From: Streptomyces sp. V4I2
GTDB taxonomy: Bacteria; Actinomycetota; Actinomycetes; Streptomycetales; Streptomycetaceae
Direction of reading: 5' to 3'
DNA: 64,000 bases
Assembly: GCF_030817655.1 (NCBI RefSeq)
Contig: NZ_JAUSZM010000003.1
Coordinates: 8,494,001 to 8,558,000 of the forward strand
Under the pieces are notes generated by a model. It was given only the letters and a program-made list of their open reading frames with translations, was not told where the DNA came from and ran no database searches. Of this stretch, positions 7,781 to 14,071 are shown in pieces. Both the position numbers and the translations under genes were made by a program. The first letter of the stretch is position 1; each line of letters starts with the position of its first letter.

Positions 7781-7975
7781 TCATTTCTGGCTCTCGGCGA
7801 CGGCGAAAAGCGCGAACGCCAGCACGACCAGAGTGACGCTCGCGTAGATCTCGTAGCCGTCGAGGAAACCGACCCGTTGCACGAGCCCCACGTGCCAGTC
7901 GGTGAACTCATGCAAGAGACCCATCACGCCCTGCACCAGGGCGACAAAACCCAGTAGCTCCAGCAGCTGCTTCAT
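7781..7975 (-). CDS. Small membrane protein
   Basis: A 64-aa protein with two hydrophobic stretches: MKQLLELLGFVALVQGVMGLL at the N-terminus and IYASVTLVVLAFALFAVAES near the C-terminus. GAGGG sits at ribosome-binding distance from its ATG. Its 3' end is 7 bp from the convergent ribonuclease gene. The reading frame stays open upstream to 8581, but that extension is Arg/Pro-rich shadow of the histidine kinase region. Function unknown. Confidence 0.7.
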   Translation of the reverse strand: MKQLLELLGFVALVQGVMGLLHEFTDWHVGLVQRVGFLDGYEIYASVTLVVLAFALFAVAESQK

Positions 7976-8139
7976 GGAAAGACCCTCGCCCCGCGGACCC
8001 CCCACCCACATCGGCCGCGGGGCGAGGCACGTCCGACGGAAGTCCCCGTCCCGCCGGGCCTGCCGCGCCGAAAGTCTCCGGTGCCGCGACTTTGGTCGAC
8101 GATCCGGTGCGCGGGGCACTGGCGCGGGCCGCCGGTGCG

Positions 8140-8145
8140 TAGATT
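8140..8145 (+). promoter_or_regulatory. -10 element for a leaderless histidine kinase mRNA
   Basis: TAGATT lies 8 nt before the GTG at 8154, placing the transcription start at or next to the start codon. No Shine-Dalgarno sequence is present. Confidence 0.5.
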
Positions 8146-8153
8146 TGTCGACC

Positions 8154-9404
8154 GTGAGCGACGACGTGACGGTGCCCGAAACGCCCGCCTTCCCCGGGCG
8201 GCGCTGGCTGTTGCCGTCCGCGGTGATCCACGAGTTCGACCCGGAGACGCGGCGGCCCGGCCGACGCCCCCGGCGCACCGCGCGCGACTGGATCGTCGAC
8301 TTCTCCTGCTTCCTGATCGCCGTCCTCGTGGGCCTGGTCGGCGCGGACGCCGTGACCTCCAATCCGAACGTCCCGCACGCCCTCGCCGTCTTCGACCAGT
8401 GGCTCGGCGCACTCGCCTGCGCCGCGATCTGGCTGCGCCGCCGCTGGCCGGTAGGACTGGCCGTGGCGACGATCCCCGTCGGGATGGTCTCGGACACCGC
8501 GGGCGGTGCCTGCATGATCGCCCTGTTCACGCTCGCCGTGCACCGCCCCTTCCGGTACGTGGCCTGGGTGGGCGGCATCAATTTCGCGCTGCTCCCGGTC
8601 TACTTCTGGCTGCGCCCCGACCCCGAGCTGCAGTTCGGCATGGCGGTCGCCATCTTCCTGCTCCTGACCGCCGCCGTGGTCGGCTGGGGCCTGGTCGTAC
8701 GGTCCCAGCGGCAGCTGATGCTGAGCCTGCGCGACCGCGTCCGGCGCGCCGAGACGGAGGCACGGCTGCGCGCGGAGCAGGCGCAGCGGCTCGCCCGCGA
8801 GGCCATCGCCCGGGAGATGCACGACGTGCTCGCGCACCGGCTGACCCTGCTGAGCGTGCACGCCGGCGCCCTGGAGTTCCGCCCGGACGCGCCCCACGAG
8901 GAGGTCGCCCGGGCGGCCGGCGTCATCCGGGAGAGCGCGCACGAGGCTCTGCAGGACCTGAGGGAGATCATCGGCGTCCTGCGCACGGGCGACTCCGACG
9001 ACGCCGGCCGGCCCCAGCCGACGCTCGCCGCCCTGGACATGCTGGTCGCCGAGTCCCGCGAGGCCGGCATGAAGGTCACCCTCGACAGTCGCGTCACCGA
9101 CGCCGACACCGTCCCGGCCTCGGTCGGCCGCACCGCCTACCGCATCGCCCAGGAGGGCCTCACCAACGCCCGCAAGCACGCTCCCGGCGCGGAGGTCACG
9201 GTGTCCGTCAGCGGCGCCCCCGGGGAGGGCCTGACGATGTCCGTCCGCAACCCGCCGCCCGACGGCGAGGTCCCCCACGTCCCCGGCTCCGGCCAGGGCC
9301 TGATCGGCCTGACCGAACGCGCCACCCTGGCCGGCGGCCGCCTGGAGCACGGGCCGGAGGCGAACGGGGGCTTCGGGGTGCGGGCGTGGCTGCCATGGAG
9401 GTGA
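8154..9404 (+). CDS. NarL-family sensor histidine kinase
   Basis: A 416-aa kinase with about four membrane helices (residues 40-180), a HisKA_3 dimerisation domain with phosphorylated H223 in REMHDVLAHRLTLLSVH, and a C-terminal HATPase domain (N-box AQEGLTNARKHAPG, G-box GSGQGLIGLTERA). The GTG at 8154 is chosen because upstream residues look non-coding and a -10 element sits 8 nt before it. It is followed 86 bp later by its response regulator. The signal sensed is unknown; there is no recognisable extracellular sensor domain. Confidence 0.9.
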   Translation: MSDDVTVPETPAFPGRRWLLPSAVIHEFDPETRRPGRRPRRTARDWIVDFSCFLIAVLVGLVGADAVTSNPNVPHALAVFDQWLGALACAAIWLRRRWPVGLAVATIPVGMVSDTAGGACMIALFTLAVHRPFRYVAWVGGINFALLPVYFWLRPDPELQFGMAVAIFLLLTAAVVGWGLVVRSQRQLMLSLRDRVRRAETEARLRAEQAQRLAREAIAREMHDVLAHRLTLLSVHAGALEFRPDAPHEEVARAAGVIRESAHEALQDLREIIGVLRTGDSDDAGRPQPTLAALDMLVAESREAGMKVTLDSRVTDADTVPASVGRTAYRIAQEGLTNARKHAPGAEVTVSVSGAPGEGLTMSVRNPPPDGEVPHVPGSGQGLIGLTERATLAGGRLEHGPEANGGFGVRAWLPWR

Positions 9405-9490
9405 CTCCCACGGCGGGCGGTGCCGCCGCCCCCAACTCGCGCGGCACAACGGTGATTCGCCCGCCGCACAACCATGATTACGTGGGCCCC

Positions 9491-10180
9491 ATGACTGCGA
9501 TCAGACTGCTCCTCGTCGACGACGACCCGCTGGTCCGGGCCGGCCTGTCCTTCATGATGGGCGGCGCCGACGACATCGAGATCGTCGGCGAGGCGGCCGA
9601 CGGCAGCGAGGTCGAGGAGATGGTCGACCGCACCCGCCCGGACGTCGTCCTCATGGACATCCGGATGCCGTCGGTGGACGGGCTGACCGCCACCGAGCGG
9701 CTGCGCGGCCGGCCCGAGGCCCCGCAGGTCGTGGTCCTGACCACCTTCCACGCGGACGAGCAGGTGCTGTGGGCCCTGCGCGCGGGCGCCGCCGGATTCG
9801 TCCTCAAGGACACCCCGCCCGCCGAGATCCTCGACGCGGTGCGCCGGGTCGCGGCCGGCGACCCCGTGCTGTCGCCCACCGTGACCCGCCAGTTGATGCA
9901 GCACGCGGCCGGAACCGCCGCCGACACGCGTCGCACGCGCGCGCGTGCCCGGATCGCCGCCCTCAACGACCGCGAACGCGAGGTCGCCGTCACCGTCGGC
10001 CGTGGCCTCTCCAACGCCGAGATCGCGGCGGCGCTCTACATGAGCGTCGCCACGGTCAAGACCCACGTCTCCCGCATCCTCGCCAAACTCGACCTCAACA
10101 ACCGGGTACAGATCGCGCTGCTGGCGTACGACGCGGGACTGCTCGACGAGGCCGGGGAGGGCGGGCCCCAGATGTGCTGA
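9491..10180 (+). CDS. NarL/LuxR-family response regulator
   Basis: A 229-aa protein: receiver domain with acidic pocket DDD, phospho-acceptor D56 in VLMDIRMP, conserved T (LTTFH) and K (VLKD), and a C-terminal LuxR HTH (LNDREREVAVTVGRGLSNAEIAAAL). It is the partner of the upstream histidine kinase. The 86-bp gap contains a short direct repeat (CACAAC-N-TGATT) but no terminator. Probable DNA-binding regulator of unknown targets. Confidence 0.92.
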   Translation: MTAIRLLLVDDDPLVRAGLSFMMGGADDIEIVGEAADGSEVEEMVDRTRPDVVLMDIRMPSVDGLTATERLRGRPEAPQVVVLTTFHADEQVLWALRAGAAGFVLKDTPPAEILDAVRRVAAGDPVLSPTVTRQLMQHAAGTAADTRRTRARARIAALNDREREVAVTVGRGLSNAEIAAALYMSVATVKTHVSRILAKLDLNNRVQIALLAYDAGLLDEAGEGGPQMC

Positions 10181-10192
10181 CCGGACAGCGCG

Positions 10193-10209
10193 AAGGGGCG
10201 GAGCCCCTT
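10193..10209. terminator. Bidirectional terminator between convergent genes
   Basis: AAGGGGC-GGA-GCCCCTT, a perfect 7-bp stem with 3-nt loop. It lies 12 bp after the response regulator stop and abuts the stop codon of the convergent dehydrogenase. Confidence 0.65.
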
Positions 10210-11231
10210 CACATGGCCGCGGTGCCGGCCGCGCCCGCGATCTCCGCCAGCCACACACCCCGCCGCTGCCGCCGGGACACCTCGCACGCCTCGGCGACCC
10301 GCAGCGCCTGCAAGACCTCGCGCCCGTCACAAGGGTTCGCCCGCTCACCCCGCACGACATCGACGAACGCACACAGCTCCGCCTCGTACGCCGGCCCGAA
10401 CCGCTCCAGGAACCCCGTCCACGGCTTGTCCGCGGCCGGCGGCCCCGTCGGCTCGGTGGACGCGATGGGCGTACGGTCGTCCAGCCCGACCACGATCTGG
10501 TCCAGCTCCCCGGCCAGCTCCATGCGCACGTCGTACCCCGCCCCGTTCAGCCGCGTCGCGGTGGCCGTGGCGAGCGTGCCGTCGTCGAGCGTGAGCAGCG
10601 CCGCACCCGTGTCGACGTCGCCCGCCTCGCGGAACATGGCGGGACCCGCGTCGGACCCGGCCGCGTACACGTCGACGATCTCGCGCCCGGTCACCCAGCG
10701 CAGCACGTCGAAGTCGTGGATCAGGGTGTCCCGGTAGAGCCCGCCGGACTGCGGCAGGTACGCGGCCGGCGGCGGCGCCTGGTCGGAGGTCAGCGCCCGC
10801 ACGGTGTGCAGCCTCCCGAGCCGCCCCGAGCGCACCGCGTCCCGCGCGCCCGTGTAGCCCGCGTCGAAGCGGCGCTGGAACCCCATCTGCAGGATCGTTC
10901 CGGCTGCCTCGACCTCACCGATCGCCTGTAATGTGCCCGCCAGATCCAGCGCGATCGGCTTCTCGCAGAACACGGGAAGCCCCGAGCGTGCTGCCCGACC
11001 GATCAGTTCGGCGTGCGCCGACGTCACCGTCGTGATCACCACCGCGTCCACGCCCCACTTGAAGATCTCGTCCACACCCGGCGCCGCCGTCTCACCCAGC
11101 CGGTGCGCGAGATCCTGGGCCCGCGCGGGGTCCACATCCGTGAGGATCAGCGAGCCGACCTCCCGGTGTCGGCTGAGGGTGTTCGCATGGATGGTGCCGA
11201 TGCGGCCCGTACCGATGACTCCGATGCGCAT
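10209..11231 (-). CDS. Gfo/Idh/MocA-family sugar or inositol dehydrogenase
   Basis: A 340-aa NAD(P)-dependent oxidoreductase: N-terminal Rossmann fold with MRIGVIGTGRIGTIHANTL, the family EKPIALD motif (catalytic Lys near residue 95) and an HDFD motif for substrate binding near residue 175. Inositol and other cyclic or open-chain polyols are common substrates; this one is not determined. It is divergent from the GntR regulator and next to a ROK kinase, suggesting a carbohydrate-use locus. The ATG is set by the start of the Rossmann fold; upstream open frame to 11612 is shadow sequence. Confidence 0.9.
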   Translation of the reverse strand: MRIGVIGTGRIGTIHANTLSRHREVGSLILTDVDPARAQDLAHRLGETAAPGVDEIFKWGVDAVVITTVTSAHAELIGRAARSGLPVFCEKPIALDLAGTLQAIGEVEAAGTILQMGFQRRFDAGYTGARDAVRSGRLGRLHTVRALTSDQAPPPAAYLPQSGGLYRDTLIHDFDVLRWVTGREIVDVYAAGSDAGPAMFREAGDVDTGAALLTLDDGTLATATATRLNGAGYDVRMELAGELDQIVVGLDDRTPIASTEPTGPPAADKPWTGFLERFGPAYEAELCAFVDVVRGERANPCDGREVLQALRVAEACEVSRRQRRGVWLAEIAGAAGTAAM

Positions 11232-11272
11232 GGGACCAAACTGCGGTCCGACCCGCCGCGCTGTCAATGCGT

Positions 11273-11285
11273 ATGTCCGGACAAT
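11273..11285. promoter_or_regulatory. Candidate GntR operator, copy 1
   Basis: ATGTCCGGACAAT, with the palindromic core TGTCCGGACA, lies between the divergent dehydrogenase and GntR gene. An almost identical 13-mer lies before the ROK kinase gene. Confidence 0.5.
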
Positions 11286-11321
11286 CGAACTACACAACTT
11301 CCCGTCAACCATCCACAGAGC

Positions 11322-11327
11322 TACGCT
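11322..11327 (+). promoter_or_regulatory. -10 element for leaderless GntR mRNA
   Basis: TACGCT ends 7 nt before the GTG of the GntR gene; no Shine-Dalgarno sequence is present. Confidence 0.5.
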
Positions 11328-11334
11328 CGGCCCC

Positions 11335-12099
11335 GTGCCGAAACCAGAAGTGCATCCGTCCGTGACGCTCGAGCTCAGTGTGGATCGCAGCAGCCCGGTG
11401 CCGCTGTACTTCCAGCTGTCCCAGCAGTTGGAGGCCGCCATCGAGCACGGCGCACTCACCCCCGGCAGTCTGCTGGGCAACGAGATAGAGCTCGCCGCCC
11501 GGCTCGGCCTGTCCAGGCCCACCGTCCGCCAGGCCATCCAGTCGCTCGTCGACAAGGGCCTGCTGGTGCGCCGCCGCGGTGTCGGCACGCAGGTCGTGCA
11601 CAGCCAGGTCAAGCGCCCCCTGGAACTCAGCAGCCTCTACGACGACCTGGAGGCGGCAGGCCAGCGCCCGGCGACGAAGGTCCTGGTCAACACCGTCGTC
11701 CCGGCGACGGCCGAGATCGCGGCCGCCCTCGGCGTGGCCGAGGACAGCGACGTACACCGGGTCGAACGGCTGCGCCTCGCGCACGGCGAGCCGATGGCGT
11801 ACCTCTCCAACCACCTGCCGCCCGGACTGCTCGACCTGGACACCGAGCAGCTGGAGGCCACCGGCCTGTACCGCATGATGCGGGCCGCCGGGATCACGCT
11901 GCACAGCGCCCGCCAGTCCATCGGCGCCCGCGCGGCCACCGCCGCCGAGGCCGAGCGGCTCGCCGAGGAGGAGGGCGCCCCGCTGCTCACCATGCAGCGC
12001 ACGACCTTCGACGACACCGGCCGCGCGGTCGAGTTCGGCAGCCACACCTACCGGCCGAGCCGCTACTCCTTCGAGTTCCAGCTGCTCGTACGCCCCTGA
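11335..12099 (+). CDS. GntR-family (HutC/UTRA type) transcriptional regulator
   Basis: A 254-aa regulator: winged HTH at about residues 18-85 (YFQLSQQLEAAIEHGALTPG and SRPTVRQAIQSLVDKGLLVR) and a C-terminal UTRA ligand domain (VHRVERLRLAHGEPMAYLSN, SFEFQLLVRP). The GTG at 11335 is placed by the -10 just upstream and by the family N-terminus. Candidate operators flank the gene (11273 and 12123), suggesting it controls the divergent dehydrogenase, itself and the ROK kinase. UTRA domains usually bind sugar or amino-sugar phosphates. Confidence 0.9.
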   Translation: MPKPEVHPSVTLELSVDRSSPVPLYFQLSQQLEAAIEHGALTPGSLLGNEIELAARLGLSRPTVRQAIQSLVDKGLLVRRRGVGTQVVHSQVKRPLELSSLYDDLEAAGQRPATKVLVNTVVPATAEIAAALGVAEDSDVHRVERLRLAHGEPMAYLSNHLPPGLLDLDTEQLEATGLYRMMRAAGITLHSARQSIGARAATAAEAERLAEEEGAPLLTMQRTTFDDTGRAVEFGSHTYRPSRYSFEFQLLVRP

Positions 12100-12122
12100 A
12101 GCCGGAGTTCCGGTTCGTCGCA

Positions 12123-12135
12123 ATGTCAGGACAAT
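12123..12135. promoter_or_regulatory. Candidate GntR operator, copy 2
   Basis: ATGTCAGGACAAT differs from the 11273 site at one base. It is embedded in a longer imperfect dyad (TCGCA flanking on the left, TGCGA on the right) between the GntR gene and the ROK kinase. Confidence 0.5.
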
Positions 12136-12248
12136 GCGACCGGCCCACAACCCACACATCAGCCTTACCCGCACGGCACACGAACAGGAACCGATCCGTT
12201 GCCACCCTGTACGGCATCCACCCCTACGGTGAGGCAGAATCGGCCCCG

Positions 12249-13397
12249 ATGAGCACCTACGGCAACTTCAGCGCCCCCATCGGCTCCCGCCGCGCGCCGG
12301 CGCTCCGCACGGTCGGTACCAGGGAGCGCCGCTCGCACCTGACCGCACCCCGCGTGCCCACCGTCGGGATCGACATCGGCGGCACAAAGGTGATGGCGGG
12401 CGTCGTCGACGCCGACGGCAACATCCTGGAGAAGCTCCGCACGGAGACCCCGGACAAGTCCAAGAGCCCGAAGGTCGTGGAGGACACGATCGTCGAACTG
12501 GTCCTGGACCTCTCCGACCGCCACGACGTGCACGCGGTCGGCATCGGCGCGGCCGGCTGGGTCGACGCCGACCGCAACCGCGTCCTGTTCGCGCCCCACC
12601 TGTCCTGGCGCAACGAGCCCCTCAGGGACCGCATCACCAGCAGGCTCTCCGTGCCCGTCCTCGTCGACAACGACGCCAACACCGCCGCCTGGGCGGAGTG
12701 GCGCTTCGGCGCGGGCCGCGGCGAGGACCACCTCGTCATGATCACGCTCGGTACCGGCATCGGCGGCGCGATCCTCGAGGACGGCCAGGTCAAGCGCGGC
12801 AAGTACGGCGTCGCCGGCGAGTTCGGCCATATGCAGGTCGTGCCCGGCGGCCACCGCTGCCCGTGCGGCAACCGCGGCTGCTGGGAGCAGTACAGCTCCG
12901 GCAACGCGCTGGTCAGAGAGGCGCGGGAACTGGCCGCGGCCGACTCCCCGGTGGCGTACGGGATCATCGAGCACGTCAAGGGCAACATCGCCGACATCAC
13001 CGGCCCGATGATCACCGAGCTGGCCCGTGACGGCGACGCGATGTGCATCGAGCTGCTCCAGGACATCGGCCAGTGGCTCGGCGTCGGCATCGCCAACCTG
13101 GCCGCCGCCCTCGACCCGTCCTGCTTCGTGATCGGCGGCGGCGTCTCGGCCGCCGACGACCTGCTGATCGGCCCGGCGCGGGACGCCTTCAAGCGGCAGC
13201 TCACCGGCCGCGGCTACCGCCCCGAGGCCCGGATCGTCCGTGCCCAGCTCGGCCCCGAGGCCGGCATGGTCGGCGCCGCCGACCTCTCCCGCCTGGTCGC
13301 CCGCCGCTTCCGCCGCGCCAAGCGGCGCCGGGTGGAGCGCTACGAGCGCTACGAGCGGTACGTGGAGGCCCGCCGTACGTCCCAGGACACCGCGTGA
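12249..13397 (+). CDS. ROK-family sugar kinase (glucokinase-like)
   Basis: A 382-aa ROK protein. It has a phosphate-binding GIDIGGTKVMAGVVD after a roughly 38-residue N-terminal extension, catalytic Asp in VDNDANTAAWAE, the ROK zinc signature with HRCPCGNRGCWEQYSSG, and LGTGIGGAI. The C-terminus ends in an unusual Arg/Tyr-rich tail (RRFRRAKRRRVERYERYER), absent from standard glucokinases. It phosphorylates a hexose or derivative in the cytoplasm. It is regulated with the adjacent GntR gene if the shared operator is real. Its TGA overlaps the next gene start (GTGA). Confidence 0.9.
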   Translation: MSTYGNFSAPIGSRRAPALRTVGTRERRSHLTAPRVPTVGIDIGGTKVMAGVVDADGNILEKLRTETPDKSKSPKVVEDTIVELVLDLSDRHDVHAVGIGAAGWVDADRNRVLFAPHLSWRNEPLRDRITSRLSVPVLVDNDANTAAWAEWRFGAGRGEDHLVMITLGTGIGGAILEDGQVKRGKYGVAGEFGHMQVVPGGHRCPCGNRGCWEQYSSGNALVREARELAAADSPVAYGIIEHVKGNIADITGPMITELARDGDAMCIELLQDIGQWLGVGIANLAAALDPSCFVIGGGVSAADDLLIGPARDAFKRQLTGRGYRPEARIVRAQLGPEAGMVGAADLSRLVARRFRRAKRRRVERYERYERYVEARRTSQDTA

Positions 13398-13972
13398 CGG
13401 CGTCGCTGCCGCGCTCGGCCGCGGCCTCGGACGAACCCCGGCCGCCGGAGGACCGACGCCACCGGATCCGCCGCCGGGCGCTCACGCTGATCATCATCGT
13501 GCTGCTCATCGGCGTGCCGGCCGGCTACCTCGTGATCTCCGCCAACCAGAGCCGCAACAGCGGCAAGGACAAGGAGGCGAAGTACTCGGCCACCGGCCTC
13601 AGCGAGGGCTGGCCGTCCAAGGTCCAGCGCCGCCTCTACCAGATGCCGGTCCCGCACCCGGCGGACCACGTCGCCTACTACGAGACCAACAACTGGAAGA
13701 CCAGCCGCCTCTACGTCCAGTTCCGGACCAGCGACGCCGGCCTCGACGCCTTCCTCACCGGCGTGGGCGTCAACCGGGAGGACCTCGAACAGGGCGAGAT
13801 CACCATCAGCACGCGTGACCAGAGCATCAGCGGCTGGTCCTTCAAGGGCCCCGGCCCGTGGTGGGGCCTCGTCCACACGCAGAAGAACCCGGCCCCCAGC
13901 CAGGACATCGTCGTCAACCTGTCCGTCCCGGCCAGCCCCATGGTCTACGTCGTCTCGCGCACGGTTCCCTAG
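13394..13972 (+). CDS. Membrane-anchored hypothetical protein
   Basis: A 192-aa protein with a basic cytoplasmic N-terminus, one membrane helix (about residues 30-52, LTLIIIVLLIGVPAGYLVI) and an extracytoplasmic domain of about 140 residues containing NNWKTSRLYVQFRT and FKGPGPWWGLVHTQ. Its GTG overlaps the ROK kinase stop by 4 nt, so translation is coupled. No enzyme motif is visible and the family is not recognised. Confidence 0.8.
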   Translation: MTASLPRSAAASDEPRPPEDRRHRIRRRALTLIIIVLLIGVPAGYLVISANQSRNSGKDKEAKYSATGLSEGWPSKVQRRLYQMPVPHPADHVAYYETNNWKTSRLYVQFRTSDAGLDAFLTGVGVNREDLEQGEITISTRDQSISGWSFKGPGPWWGLVHTQKNPAPSQDIVVNLSVPASPMVYVVSRTVP

Positions 13973-14004
13973 GCCGACGGGCCCCGGCCGGTCGGCGGGG
14001 CCGA

Positions 14005-14027
14005 TTGTCAGACCCCGCCCGTAGAGT
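14005..14027 (+). promoter_or_regulatory. RecA-independent DNA-damage type promoter before the SNF2 helicase
   Basis: TTGTCAGAC (14005-14013), an 8-nt spacer and TAGAGT (14022-14027). This fits the TTGTCRGTG-N8-TAnnnT consensus described for PafBC-dependent promoters in mycobacteria. The helicase start is 44 bp downstream with its own ribosome site. Confidence 0.55.
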
Positions 14028-14071
14028 CGAAGACGACTGATCCGACACACGGGCGGGAGGTGACAGGACGT

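Noticed and set aside
7976..8581. N-terminal extension of the small membrane protein frame
   Set aside because: Overlaps the histidine kinase antisense, Arg/Pro-rich; the ATG at 7975 has a good ribosome site and starts the hydrophobic protein.
10933..11334. Upstream extension of the GntR frame
   Set aside because: Antisense of the Gfo/Idh/MocA gene; the family N-terminus begins at the GTG at 11335.
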